A stretch of DNA of 64,000 nucleotides from Haladaptatus sp. ZSTT2 (GCF_037081775.1 NZ_JBAMHQ010000001.1:1984001-2048000); one strand, 5' to 3'; positions 47,560-56,559 are shown, numbered from the stretch's first letter. Translations and numbers: made by a program. Notes: generated by a model from the sequence alone, not told the origin.

Positions 47560-47991
47560 ATGAGTGTAGAGCTACCGTTCGCCCCGGTAGACACCATCAT
47601 ACGCCGCAATGCTGGCTCCCTTCGCGTGAGCGCTGACGCCGCAGAAGAGCTTGCGCGCCGGATTCAAGGACACGGCGCGATGCTCGCGATTGACGCGGCA
47701 GAGCACGCGACGGCGGATGGTCGAAAAACCCTGATGGCACAGGATTTTGGTGTCGAACAGGCCATCGATAAGGATTCGCTGACCCTGCCGATTGCGCCCG
47801 TAGACCGCATTGCACGCCTCCGCATCGACAACAAATATCGCGTGGCGATGGACGCGCGCATCGCGCTTGCCGACATCCTCGAAGACTACGCAGAGAACAT
47901 CGCGCTCGCCGCCGCGACGCTCGCCCGCCACGCAAACCGCCGCACCATCAAGGCAGAAGACATCCAGACCTATTTCGAACTCTTTGAATGA
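47560..47991 (+). CDS. hstA: Archaeal histone with two fused histone folds
   Basis: 143 residues with two head-to-tail histone folds: first PFAPVDTIIRRNAGSLRVSA to about residue 60; second from LPIAPVDRIARLRIDNKYRV to RTIKAEDIQTYFELFE. The doubled form is the standard haloarchaeal histone and acts as a built-in dimer. It lacks a lysine-rich tail and is acidic overall, so classic DNA compaction is uncertain. Start MSVELPFAP is chosen; an in-frame ATG nine codons earlier is less likely. Overlaps the deacetylase gene by ATGA. Confidence 0.95.
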   Translation: MSVELPFAPVDTIIRRNAGSLRVSADAAEELARRIQGHGAMLAIDAAEHATADGRKTLMAQDFGVEQAIDKDSLTLPIAPVDRIARLRIDNKYRVAMDARIALADILEDYAENIALAAATLARHANRRTIKAEDIQTYFELFE

Positions 47992-49001
47992 AATTTGGCT
48001 ACAGCGAGGTCTGTCTGGACCACGACACGGGGGTTCGCCATCCCGAGAGTCCAGACCGTCTCCGCGCGATTCGCCGCGGGCTCGCAAAACAACACGGCGT
48101 CTCGTACATCGAGGCTGACCCCGCCTCAGAAGCCACCGTCCGCGCCGTCCACGACGACGACTACATAGACCGCGTCAAGCAGTTTTGTGCCGATGGCGGC
48201 GGCGAGTGGGACCCCGACACCATCGCCGTCGAAGCGACGTGGGACGCCGCCCTCGAGAGCGCCGGCCTCGCAGAATGGTCCGCGCGCGCCGCCCTCAACG
48301 GCGAAGACGGCCGGAACACGCCGTTCTCGATTGGCCGCCCACCGGGTCACCACGCCGTCTACGACAACGCGATGGGCTTTTGTTTCATCAACAACGCCGC
48401 CGTCGCCGCCCAGGCGGCACTCGACAGCGGTGACGCCTCCCGGGTGGCTATCTTCGACTGGGACGTCCACCACGGCAACGGCACCCAGGACATCTTCTAC
48501 GACCGCGGCGATGTCCACTACTCGTCGTTTCACGAAGCCGGATTGTACCCCGGCACTGGCGAAGTCGAAGAAGTCGGTGAAGGCGACGGGAAGGGCATGA
48601 CCCTCAACGCTCCGCTTCCGTCTGGAAGCGGCGATGCAGAGTACGCCGGTGCATTCGAGCAACTGCTCGTCCCCGCCCTCACCGAGTTCGAACCAGACCT
48701 ACTGCTCGTGAGTGCGGGATTCGACGCCCACGAACACGACCCCATCTCCCGAATGCGCGTCTCGACGGAAGGCTACGGCGTGCTCACCGACCGGGTTCGA
48801 ACGCTTGCCTCTGATTTGGATGCCGCACTCGGTTTCGTCCTCGAAGGTGGCTACGGGCTCGACACGCTCGCAGAAAGCATCACGATGGTACACGAGGTGT
48901 TCGACGGGCGCGAACCGGTCGAACCCGAGGGCGACGCGTCAGAGCGCGCCCAACTCATCATCGACCAGGCCGTGAAAGCTCACGGTCTTGGCGAGAAGTA
49001 G
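47988..49001 (+). CDS. hdaI: Histone deacetylase-family protein (class II-like)
   Basis: 337 residues of the arginase/deacetylase fold, removing acetyl groups from lysine or polyamines. Active-site His pair IGRPPGHHAVYDNAMGFCFI, metal site AIFDWDVHHGNGTQDIFY and SAGFDAHEHDPISR, and the catalytic Tyr-containing GGYGLDTLAE are all intact. Start overlaps the histone stop (ATGA), so translation is coupled to the histone gene. Tail overlaps the convergent CCA enzyme by 22 bp. Physiological substrate is not proven. Confidence 0.95.
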   Translation: MKFGYSEVCLDHDTGVRHPESPDRLRAIRRGLAKQHGVSYIEADPASEATVRAVHDDDYIDRVKQFCADGGGEWDPDTIAVEATWDAALESAGLAEWSARAALNGEDGRNTPFSIGRPPGHHAVYDNAMGFCFINNAAVAAQAALDSGDASRVAIFDWDVHHGNGTQDIFYDRGDVHYSSFHEAGLYPGTGEVEEVGEGDGKGMTLNAPLPSGSGDAEYAGAFEQLLVPALTEFEPDLLLVSAGFDAHEHDPISRMRVSTEGYGVLTDRVRTLASDLDAALGFVLEGGYGLDTLAESITMVHEVFDGREPVEPEGDASERAQLIIDQAVKAHGLGEK

Positions 49002-50341
49002 CGCGCAAGCACTTCGCCAAACTCGGCGGCGAGCGTGGCCACCTCGTCGCCAACGAGCACGTCGTACTCCTGTTCTATGTGTCGTTGGACGCTTGCCCCA
49101 AGGGCCACGTCGAAGAGCGCGTCACTCTCTAGAAACGCTTTCGCCGTCGTAAACTCCCGGTCGCGTTCGACGACGTAGCGGTCGCCGTCTACGAACGGCC
49201 CGAACACGGCTGGGTCGTCTGCGTACTTCTCGAAGAAGCCCGCTGCGTGCGCTTTGACGTGGACGGGTGGGCCTTCGTGGCGTTCGACAGCGGGTCGGGT
49301 TGCGACTTCGAGTTCAACGAACAACACTGCCGTGTCGGCTGCGAACGTGGCCGACCGGAGGACGTCGAATCCGCGGCGGTTCAACTCGCTGGCCATGCCG
49401 TCTACAGACTTGCGTAGCTGTGGATAGAGTTGGTCTTCGACGATATCTGGCGTCTCGAAACGGACGGCGACCGGGACGGTTTCGCGGTGCTCGATGGCCG
49501 TTCGAACCTGGTCTTCCGTGAACGGGTCGGGCGCGGTGGCGACGAACAACGCTTCGCTCGGGTCAGCAAGGAACGCCCGAGCATAGTGTTGGAGGCGGGC
49601 GACGTTGTCGGGCGAGACGGCCGCCGCGACGTTGCGAAGTGGGTCGGTCGGGTCGATGACGACGAGCGGGTCGGTGAAACTCCGGTGGCCGTGGCTCTCG
49701 GGGTCGAATTTCACCGGCGGCTTCCAGTCGGCGGCCGCTTCGAGCAACGCGAGTAAACTCCCGTATTCGAGAATCAAGAGCTCGGTGAGATACCCGGAGA
49801 AGCCCTCCGTCCGCAAATCGCTGCCGTAGACGCCGATGCCCTTCAGAAACTGTTTTGCAAGGCGCACGTCGCCCGCGAGTTCTGGCGTCAGGTGGTCGTT
49901 GAGATACGCGGTGTGAAACGGCGTTCGGTCAACGGCCGACTTGATATCAGACGCCGTCGGCACGTCGTAACACGGAACGAGGTCGACGCTGAAGCCGTTG
50001 AACTCACCTTTCGTGTAGGGATGTTCTGCGTACTCCTCGTGGCCGTCCGGGAGCACCTCCGAGCCAATCTGAAGCCCCAGTCGTTCGAGCTTCTCGCGGG
50101 GGAGGTCGGCAGGGAAACGGACGAACACGTCGATGTCTCGGTCGCCACTAATCCACGTCCCGCGGGCGGTGCTCCCGACGAGGACGGTGTCGGCCTCGAC
50201 GGCGAGGTCGTCGATGGCGTCCTGCGTGCGGTCGAGGAGTGCGTCGGCTGCAGCCCGAAGCCGGGTCTGTTCGTCTGCGTCGGGTTCGACCCACTCCCGG
50301 ACGCCCTTGAACACCCGCTCGTATTCGTCTCGCTCGGTCAT
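48980..50341 (-). CDS. cca: CCA-adding tRNA nucleotidyltransferase (archaeal class I)
   Basis: 453 residues. The nucleotidyltransferase signature LVGSTARGTWISGDRDIDVF (near residue 54) supplies the metal-binding Asp pair, with a third carboxylate in GFSVDLVPCYDV. PFHTAYLNDHLTPELAGDVR and LKGIGVYGSDLRTEGFSGYL match the archaeal class I enzyme. It adds CCA to tRNA 3' ends, needed here because none of the window's tRNA genes encodes CCA. Complete. Confidence 0.97.
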   Translation of the reverse strand: MTERDEYERVFKGVREWVEPDADEQTRLRAAADALLDRTQDAIDDLAVEADTVLVGSTARGTWISGDRDIDVFVRFPADLPREKLERLGLQIGSEVLPDGHEEYAEHPYTKGEFNGFSVDLVPCYDVPTASDIKSAVDRTPFHTAYLNDHLTPELAGDVRLAKQFLKGIGVYGSDLRTEGFSGYLTELLILEYGSLLALLEAAADWKPPVKFDPESHGHRSFTDPLVVIDPTDPLRNVAAAVSPDNVARLQHYARAFLADPSEALFVATAPDPFTEDQVRTAIEHRETVPVAVRFETPDIVEDQLYPQLRKSVDGMASELNRRGFDVLRSATFAADTAVLFVELEVATRPAVERHEGPPVHVKAHAAGFFEKYADDPAVFGPFVDGDRYVVERDREFTTAKAFLESDALFDVALGASVQRHIEQEYDVLVGDEVATLAAEFGEVLARYFSPRP

Positions 50342-50440
50342 TGAAATGGATTGACGGCGGGGTAGTGAAAGCGTGTCGATGCGAGGGAAAAAACGAAAGC
50401 CATATCATGCAACTCCCACTACCAGAAAACGCAGTCGTAA

Positions 50441-50543
50441 GCCGTCGTAGCTCAGATGGTAGAGCACCTCGCTGTTAAGGTTCGCAGTTCTTCTGTGGGC
50501 CGCAGACACGAGGTGGTCCCAGGTTCGAGCCCTGGCGACGGCG
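50441..50543 (+). tRNA. tRNA-Asn(GUU) with a 30-nt intron
   Basis: 103 nt precursor, mature 73 nt. Acceptor GCCGTCG/CGACGGC; anticodon stem CCTCG/CGAGG; mature loop CTGTTAA with anticodon GTT. The intron at 50478-50507 forms a full bulge-helix-bulge: 4-bp central helix CTGT/GCAG (50472-50475 with 50502-50505), 3-nt bulges TAA and ACA, and an intron hairpin GGTTCGCAG/CTGTGGGCC. Cutting in each bulge gives the canonical splice junction. Confidence 0.95.
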
Positions 50544-50701
50544 CTTCTTCAACTCTCAACCCGTGAGGAACTCCTGTTCCGAACACTACAGAGAGTTGCT
50601 TTTGAAAAATTCGACACGGGGTTTCAACTCTCGTGGTTACAACCAATCCTGCCATCGCAAGCGATAGTCTAAATACGCAGACGAGAAAATTGGCCAACAG
50701 A

Positions 50702-50776
50702 GGGCCCTTAGCTTAGTCTGGTTAAAGCGCCCGGCTCATAACCGGGTGAGCGCTGGTTCAAATCCTGCAGGGCCCA
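50702..50776 (+). tRNA. tRNA with CAU anticodon, probably tRNA-Ile2 (AUA-reading)
   Basis: 75 nt. Acceptor GGGCCCT/AGGGCCC; anticodon stem CCCGG/CCGGG encloses CTCATAA. No intron, unlike the haloarchaeal elongator tRNA-Met, and the ends differ from the initiator. The body matches what I recall of Haloarcula tRNA-Ile2, whose C34 becomes agmatidine. The T stem has a U-U mismatch (GCTGG/CCTGC). Confidence 0.85.
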
Positions 50777-50860
50777 TGATTCTTCCGCGAACACTGTGAG
50801 CGGAGAATCATCTATCCCGAAGGATTTGCAGTAAGGAGCGAACGCAGTGAGCGACTGGGG

Positions 50861-50880
50861 TTCAAATCCTGCAGAGCCCA
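50861..50880 (+). repeat. Copy of the 3' end of the CAU tRNA
   Basis: TTCAAATCCTGCAGAGCCCA matches the last 20 nt of the tRNA (50757-50776) with one change (A for G). It lies about 85 nt downstream in the same orientation. Confidence 0.85.
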
Positions 50881-50948
50881 TCAATTTTGCAACGACGGTG
50901 AGGCGAACATTGTTCTCGGATTACCCGTTCAAACCTTCACCCGTTCGT

Positions 50949-51902
50949 CTAGTCCTTGCGTCCGCTGGTTTCGTTACGTGCACGCTGAATGGCTGCAACG
51001 CGTTCGTCACGGCGCAAGATTGCTTCGGCGAGTGATTCTTCGTAGGTGTGGAAGCCAGCGCCAGAAGCGACACCGGTAGCGCCCGTTGCAATGCGGTCTT
51101 CGAACACGGGCCCGGCTTCAGTGGCAGTGGATAGCTCTGGGTACAGGTTATTGGCAATATCGCGGAACAGGTCTACTCCAGAGAGATCTGCGGTCTCGAA
51201 CGGGCCAACGGCGGCGGTTCTGAGGGCGTAGCCATCTCGTACCGCACGCTCTACGTCATCGAGCGAGGCGACCCCTTCTGCGACCAGATGGGTGCACTCT
51301 CGGAGAACCGCGAACTGGATTCGGTTCCAGACGAAGCCGGGAACGTCCCGCTCGACGACGATTGGGTCGCGTCCGACTGCTTCAACGTAGTCCACTGTTC
51401 GAGCGACGGTTTCAGCGGCTGTCTGCTCGCCTCGAACAACCTCGACGAGCGGGAGCAAGTAGGGTGGGTTCCACCAGTGGCAGCCGACAAGTCGCTCGGG
51501 ATTGGGAACGAACTCACCGAGTTCGGTAATTGGAATCCCGGATGTGTTGGACGCGAGAATTGTATCGTCGGGCGTGGCTGAGGCGACGGTTTCAAGCACC
51601 TCCCGCTTGACCTCGCGACTTTCGGATACCGTCTCCAACACGAGGTCTGCGTCGGCAACGCCAGTGGCTGTCTCAAGTGTGTAGTCAATCAATTCACGGA
51701 TGGTCGCGTGGTCTCCTGCCAACAAGTCCTCTTTTTGCAGGAAGGTGAGTGCATCCGTGACCGACTCGCGGGCCGTGTCGAGATTCGATTGCCGATGGTC
51801 GATGAGCGTTGTCGACGTCCCATGACGTGCGAATTGAACCGCGAGCCCAGCGCCCATATTGCCCGCACCAACGATTGCCACGTGTGACGGTGGATTTGCC
51901 AT
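50949..51902 (-). CDS. 3-hydroxyacyl-CoA dehydrogenase family protein
   Basis: 317 residues. NAD-binding start VAIVGAGNMGAGLAVQFARH, then ASNTSGIPITELGEF and GCHWWNPPYLLPLVEVVRGE, as in beta-oxidation dehydrogenases (usually GxHFFNPxxxMxLVE). WW in place of FF suggests a divergent substrate; lambda-crystallin/hydroxybutyrate-like enzymes are alternatives. C-terminal RDVPGFVWNRIQFAVLRECT is the helical dimer domain. ATG at 51900-51902 chosen. No acyl-CoA genes nearby. Confidence 0.88.
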   Translation of the reverse strand: MANPPSHVAIVGAGNMGAGLAVQFARHGTSTTLIDHRQSNLDTARESVTDALTFLQKEDLLAGDHATIRELIDYTLETATGVADADLVLETVSESREVKREVLETVASATPDDTILASNTSGIPITELGEFVPNPERLVGCHWWNPPYLLPLVEVVRGEQTAAETVARTVDYVEAVGRDPIVVERDVPGFVWNRIQFAVLRECTHLVAEGVASLDDVERAVRDGYALRTAAVGPFETADLSGVDLFRDIANNLYPELSTATEAGPVFEDRIATGATGVASGAGFHTYEESLAEAILRRDERVAAIQRARNETSGRKD

Positions 51903-52017
51903 GCCACTCACTGTCGCAGACGGACGATAAAGATACGGGTGAACCGTAGTACTGCGGGTTGGTGTTCGTGAAATTCTGGCTTGGTATGAGCCACCGGAGA
52001 GAACCCGATTTGCCCGG

Positions 52018-52392
52018 TCAGCTTATGTCTTCGACAAGTTCGACAACGTAGCCGTCGGGGCCTTCTATGAATGAGACGCGGGCGTCTGCCACGTCCACGG
52101 TCAGTGGGCCGTCGATGACCGCACAACCGGTCTCATCTACCATTCGCGCTGTTTCGGCGTCAACGTCGTCGACGGCAACCGCGATGTGGTCGATGGTCTC
52201 GCGATCCGTGGAAGGCGTGGCGTGGTCTGGGGCATAGCGGAATTGGATTTCCCCATGTTCGCCTCCGATATAGACGTTCTCGATGCCGTCGAGTGTGAAC
52301 GACCAGTTCTCTTCGAGCCCGAGTGCGTCTACGAAGAAGGCTCGTGTTTCTTCGAGGTCAGAAACCCAGATTGCTGTGTGGATAACGTCCAT
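52018..52392 (-). CDS. VOC (glyoxalase/bleomycin-resistance) superfamily protein
   Basis: 124 residues in two beta-alpha-beta-beta-beta halves: MDVIHTAIWVSDLEETRAFF and TIDHIAVAVDDVDAETARMV, with likely metal ligands His5, Glu (GEIQFRY), His69 region and a C-terminal Glu (GYVVELVEDI). This four-ligand pattern fits glyoxalase I-like lyases and related metal enzymes. Substrate unknown. Complete single-domain protein. Confidence 0.88.
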   Translation of the reverse strand: MDVIHTAIWVSDLEETRAFFVDALGLEENWSFTLDGIENVYIGGEHGEIQFRYAPDHATPSTDRETIDHIAVAVDDVDAETARMVDETGCAVIDGPLTVDVADARVSFIEGPDGYVVELVEDIS

Positions 52393-52573
52393 TTCCTTCG
52401 ATTACCATTGGCGGGCTTAAAACTCAGTATACCAGTAGGAACTGCCTCGCTGGGATGGCTATCCTAGGTATGGGTGCAACCGGTTTACGTGAATAACATA
52501 CCTCCATTCGTCCGGTGAGAGACCGTCGGAGGGCTTCGCATACGCTTTTTTGCCATGCTGTTCCACTCCCCGT

Positions 52574-53050
52574 ATGGAACTCGTTTCGGTCGCCGCCCTC
52601 GCAGAGAACCGCGTCATCGGGAAGGATGGCGAGATTCCGTGGGAGAGCATCCCCGAAGACAAACAGCAGTATCGAGCCCGCATCGCAGCCCATCCCATCA
52701 TCCTCGGGCGCAAGACGTTCGACTCGATGCGCGAGGACTTGCCGGGCACGGCCCAAATCGTGTTGAGCCGAAGCGAGCGCGAGTTCGATGTCGAAACAGC
52801 TCACCACGCGTTCACGGTCGAGGAAGCCATCGACATCGCAGAATCGCTCGGTGACGAGACGGTGTACGTCATCGGCGGCGGGAAAATCTACGAGCTGTTC
52901 CAACCCCACCTCAACCGGATGGTGCTGAGCCACGTACCCGGCGAGTACGAGGGCGATGCGTACTATCCCGAGTGGGACGAAGACGAGTGGACGCTCGAAT
53001 CTGAGACGGCGTACGATGACTTCACGCTCCAAGAGTGGGTTCGAGTGTAG
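52574..53050 (+). CDS. folA: Dihydrofolate reductase
   Basis: 158 residues. The fold starts [20 protein letters not shown] then IPW (active-site loop with Asn/Gly), followed by [10 protein letters not shown] and [20 protein letters not shown], the NADPH-binding GGG strand. Reduces dihydrofolate for thymidylate synthesis. Start fixed at the ATG directly before ELVSVAAL. No thymidylate synthase gene is adjacent, in contrast to some haloarchaea. Confidence 0.95.
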   Translation: MELVSVAALAENRVIGKDGEIPWESIPEDKQQYRARIAAHPIILGRKTFDSMREDLPGTAQIVLSRSEREFDVETAHHAFTVEEAIDIAESLGDETVYVIGGGKIYELFQPHLNRMVLSHVPGEYEGDAYYPEWDEDEWTLESETAYDDFTLQEWVRV

Positions 53051-53099
53051 TCGCGTCCCGTCCGCGCAGTCACCTGCACTCAGGTGGGCGGCCACTCGG

Positions 53100-53984
53100 T
53101 CAGTTCGACGGTGGATGCAGGCGTGCTTGAAGCTCCTCGGTGAGCGAAACGAGCCGCGGCGTCCAGCGGTTGAGTACCGTGCCGTCCATGACGTGAACTC
53201 GGTCTTTCTGGACGGCAGAGAGCGACTCCCAGCCGGGTCGGTTCGTCAGTTCACCCAACCGTGAACGGGTTTCGGCTGGCTCGAAGCTACAGGGTGCGAC
53301 GATGAGCACGTCCGGGTCGTACTCGCGTATCTTCGCCCAGTCTACGGTGACGCTTCGGTCGCCGGAGGCTGCGAGCCCGTATTCACCGCCAGCAGCCGCG
53401 ACGATTTCTGGCACCCAGTTCGCCGCGACGTGGAGCGGTTCCATCCACTCGATGACGACGACCCGCGGTCGGCTGTCTGGCGCTGACGCTGCAATCTCTG
53501 CAAGCCGCCGCTGGCACTGGCTGACCACCTCGATTGCTCTCGCTTCGGTTCCCGTCTCTCTGCCGACCTGTGCCACACACTCGAACACGTCGGAGAGGGT
53601 ACTCGCGCTGAGGCCGAGGACGGTGGCTGCAGACTCATCGAGCGTGTCGCGGACGACCGTTTCGTCGACGGCACAGACGCCACACACCGACTGGCTGAGG
53701 ATGAGGTCTGGGTTACAGGCTTCGAGCAGTTGTTCGTCTAGCTCGTACACGCCGCCGCCGCGTCGTGCGGTGGCGACCGAGTCGTGTCGTGCGGCACTCG
53801 ATTCGCCCGTCACCCGCGAGCGGTCGATGATCGGCACGGACTCGACTTGCTTGGGAAAATCACAAGCGTGGGAGACGGCGACCGGCTCGATGCCGAGCGC
53901 GTAGCAAATCTCGGTTCCAGAGGGCGACGTCGAAACCACTCTCGGTTCAGCGGTCGGCTCGTCCGGAAAGAGCGCGTCGCTCAT
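53100..53984 (-). CDS. Cobalamin-binding-protein-like (BtuF superfamily), cytosolic form
   Basis: 294 residues of the class III solute-binding fold but with no signal peptide, so cytoplasmic. Marks are VVSTSPSGTEICYALGIEPV, SHACDFP, SQSVCGVCAVDETVV, EWMEPLHVAANWVPEIVAAA and APCSFEPAETR. The paralogue at 58489 shares all these blocks, including the Cys-x2-Cys in CGVCAVD. It overlaps the surface-anchored binding protein gene by 4 bp, so the two are co-translated. Cobalamin or cobinamide handling inside the cell is likely, yet unproven. Confidence 0.85.
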   Translation of the reverse strand: MSDALFPDEPTAEPRVVSTSPSGTEICYALGIEPVAVSHACDFPKQVESVPIIDRSRVTGESSAARHDSVATARRGGGVYELDEQLLEACNPDLILSQSVCGVCAVDETVVRDTLDESAATVLGLSASTLSDVFECVAQVGRETGTEARAIEVVSQCQRRLAEIAASAPDSRPRVVVIEWMEPLHVAANWVPEIVAAAGGEYGLAASGDRSVTVDWAKIREYDPDVLIVAPCSFEPAETRSRLGELTNRPGWESLSAVQKDRVHVMDGTVLNRWTPRLVSLTEELQARLHPPSN

Positions 53985-55099
53985 CTCCGCCCTCGACGGA
54001 ACAGTGCGCCAACTGAGAGCACTGCGAGCGCGGCAAACGCACTCACGAACCCAAATCCGGGGCCGGAGGTTTCGGTCGTTTCCGTGGCCGTCGTTGTGGC
54101 CTGCGTTGTGTTCGATTGCTCAGTGGCCGCCGTGGTCGTGTTCACCGCCGACTCGGCGCTCGCGTTCGCCTTGGCTTCGGCGTAGGTGTCTGGATGGAGC
54201 GTTTCAGCAAGCGTCGACACCGCTCTGACGGTGCGTGGAGCCGGGCGATTCAGATATTCGAGTTGAATCACGACGACGTTGCCTTCTTTCACCGCGATCG
54301 TCTGGTTGTAGGCGTCGGTTTTCGGGACGTCTGGCGTGTCCGTGTTCCGAATAATCCAGTCGGGGTTCGCGCCGACGATGAACTCCGGATTCACCACCTG
54401 ATAGCCTTCGATTCCGGCTTCTGCGGCCACGTTTCTGCCGCCTGCGCGCTCGATTATCGTGTTGATGAAGGTGTCTTTCCCGGCGGTGTAACCGTAGAAA
54501 CTGTAGAGCACTTTTGGCCGGTCTTCGCCTTCGGTCGCCGCGTCAACAATCGAGAGGTTCTGTTGCATCGTCGCCACCGTGTCCGCGGCACCGTCACAGG
54601 CGCCGACGAGTCGACCCACGTTCGTCACCTTCTGTTCGATGTCAGCGAGCGTTTCTGCACGGTGAATGTGGTACACCGTCACGTCGGCGGCGCGCAGGGC
54701 CCGAATCGTGTCCTTCGAGGTCGCGTTCGGGGCGAGCACGAGGTCGGGTTCGAGGCCAACGACCGTCTCGATGTTGACGATGCTCTCGCTGGTCGAGACG
54801 TTCGTGCGGGTTTCTGCACCGTTGAGGTTCGCCGCGTACTTGGTGAGGCCAACGACTTTCTCGCGCTCGCCAATCTCCCACATCGTCTGGGCGGCACTCG
54901 GGCTGAGCGTGACGACGCGCTCCGGTTCTGCAGAGAGCGTCACGTCCGTCCCGGTTGCATCGGTGACTGTCACCGGGAAGCTACATTCGTCGGCGGTCAT
55001 CGCGCCCGGATTCGTGGTTTGCCCCGTCACACCGGCTGGAACCAGCGTCACGGTCACGAGAAGCGCGAGGGCAACGGTTGTCGCAAAGCGTTCGTTCAC
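53981..55099 (-). CDS. btuF: PGF-CTERM-anchored cobalamin/iron-type ABC substrate-binding protein (BtuF-like)
   Basis: 372 residues. A Sec signal (ALALLVTVTLVPAGVTGQ) precedes a BtuF/FhuD-type binding domain with RVVTLSPSAAQTMWEIGERE, VVGLEPDLVLAPNATS and YSFYGYTAGKDTFINTIIER. A Thr-rich linker leads to GPGFGFVSAFAALAVLSVGA then LFRRGRR, a PGF-CTERM sorting signal processed by archaeosortase and lipid-anchored. Context (CbiA next door, cytosolic paralogue co-translated) favours cobalamin. No BtuC/BtuD permease genes lie in the window. Confidence 0.9.
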   Translation of the reverse strand: MNERFATTVALALLVTVTLVPAGVTGQTTNPGAMTADECSFPVTVTDATGTDVTLSAEPERVVTLSPSAAQTMWEIGEREKVVGLTKYAANLNGAETRTNVSTSESIVNIETVVGLEPDLVLAPNATSKDTIRALRAADVTVYHIHRAETLADIEQKVTNVGRLVGACDGAADTVATMQQNLSIVDAATEGEDRPKVLYSFYGYTAGKDTFINTIIERAGGRNVAAEAGIEGYQVVNPEFIVGANPDWIIRNTDTPDVPKTDAYNQTIAVKEGNVVVIQLEYLNRPAPRTVRAVSTLAETLHPDTYAEAKANASAESAVNTTTAATEQSNTTQATTTATETTETSGPGFGFVSAFAALAVLSVGALFRRGRR

Positions 55100-55221
55100 G
55101 AGTACGCCGTCGTGCGTAATACAATAAAACTTTATCTAATGAAATTGAATTTGTTCACGATGAGCTACATCTGTGTCGGTTGCCACCAGAGACGACGGTC
55201 GAACGAGCCGAGGCGGCGCTG

Positions 55222-56559
55222 ATGCGCGGGGTCGTTCTCGCTGGAACGGCGTCGAGCGTCGGGAAGACGGTCGCTACCCTCGCGGTGTGCCGGGCGCTTT
55301 CGCAGGCGGGCTACGCCGTCCAACCGGCGAAAGCAGGGCCGGACTTCATCGACCCGTCACACCACGCCACGCTCGGCGTCCCCTCACGGACGCTCGATTC
55401 TTGGTTACAGGGTCGTTCAGGAATGCGCCGAAACTACGTACGCGGGACGGGCGACATCTGCGTCGTCGAAGGCATGATGGGCCTTTACGACGGCGACACC
55501 TCGACCGCACGGGTCGCCGCCGACCTCGACCTGCCCGTTGTACTCGTGGTGGACGCGAGCGCTGGGATGCAGAGCGTCGCCGCCACCGCTCTCGGGTTTA
55601 AGGAGTACGCCGAACAGGCGGGCACACCGATTGAGGTGGTCGGCATCCTCGCAACCCGTGCCCATCCCGGCCGCCACGTCGAGGGCATCCGAGAGGCGCT
55701 TCCCGACTCTCTCGCGTTTCTCGGTTTCATCCCGCCACGCGACGACCTCACAATCCCTGAGCGCCACCTCGGGCTGTATCTGGGCGAGGAAGCGCCGCTT
55801 TCTGCAGACGCACTTTCGGCCGCCGCAGCCGGTATTCGCACCGAACAGCTGGCGGAGATTGCCCGCGAACCGACGTGGTACGACGCAGAACGTTCGGCAC
55901 ACGACCAAGAGCCAGCGCCCTCCACCCCTTCCGACGCGCCAACCGTCGCCGTCGCCCGCGACCGGTCGTTCTGTTTCACCTATCCGGCGACGCTCGAACG
56001 CCTCCGCCAGCGGGCGACCGTCGTCACGTTCTCTCCCACCGACGGCGACCCGCTGCCGCCGTGTGATGGCGTCTATCTGCCCGGGGGCTATCCCGAGCGC
56101 CACGCCGATCCGCTCTCAGAAAGTGACACGCTTGCTGCGCTCGCCGCGCAAGCCACAGCGGGGCTTCCGATTTTCGGTGAGTGTGGCGGCTTCATGGCAC
56201 TCACCGAGTCGCTCACCACCACCGACGGGACCACCCACGAGATGGCGGGCATCCTCCCTGCAGCCGTGACGATGCACGAGCGCTATCAGGCGCTCGACCA
56301 CGTCGAGTTACGGGCGACCGGAGACACACTGACGGCGAATCGAGGGGACACGCTCCGCGGCCACGAGTTCCACTACTCGGCTGCCACGCCCGCCGCGGAC
56401 GCCCGATTTGCCTTCGACGTCGAACGCGGTACCGGCATCGACGGCAACGAGGGCCTGACGGAGTACCGGACGCTCGGGACGTACGCCCACGTTCACGCAG
56501 AAAGCGGCGCATTCGACCGATTTCTCGATGCAGTGGACGCGCGTCAGTTTCGTACCTGA
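55222..56559 (+). CDS. cbiA: Cobyrinate a,c-diamide synthase
   Basis: 445 residues. P-loop GTASSVGKT (8-16), DFIDPSHHATLGVPSRTLDS, VVEGMMGLYDGD and the C-terminal class I glutamine amidotransferase triad with GYPERHADPL, FGECGGFMAL (nucleophile Cys) and late GHEFHYS. Amidates cobyrinate (or hydrogenobyrinate) with glutamine in corrin ring synthesis. Start MRGVVLAGTASS (55222) taken because the P-loop must be near the N-terminus; longer reading adds 14 residues. Divergent from the BtuF-like gene across a 122-bp AT-rich region. Confidence 0.95.
   Translation: MRGVVLAGTASSVGKTVATLAVCRALSQAGYAVQPAKAGPDFIDPSHHATLGVPSRTLDSWLQGRSGMRRNYVRGTGDICVVEGMMGLYDGDTSTARVAADLDLPVVLVVDASAGMQSVAATALGFKEYAEQAGTPIEVVGILATRAHPGRHVEGIREALPDSLAFLGFIPPRDDLTIPERHLGLYLGEEAPLSADALSAAAAGIRTEQLAEIAREPTWYDAERSAHDQEPAPSTPSDAPTVAVARDRSFCFTYPATLERLRQRATVVTFSPTDGDPLPPCDGVYLPGGYPERHADPLSESDTLAALAAQATAGLPIFGECGGFMALTESLTTTDGTTHEMAGILPAAVTMHERYQALDHVELRATGDTLTANRGDTLRGHEFHYSAATPAADARFAFDVERGTGIDGNEGLTEYRTLGTYAHVHAESGAFDRFLDAVDARQFRT

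Noticed and set aside
50702-50776. Initiator or elongator tRNA-Met
   Set aside because: Acceptor and body do not match the haloarchaeal initiator, and the elongator would be expected to carry an intron; Ile2 fits better.
55100-55221. Cobalamin riboswitch between btuF-like gene and cbiA
   Set aside because: The 122-bp region has no recognisable B12-box pairing; only AT-rich promoter sequence is visible.
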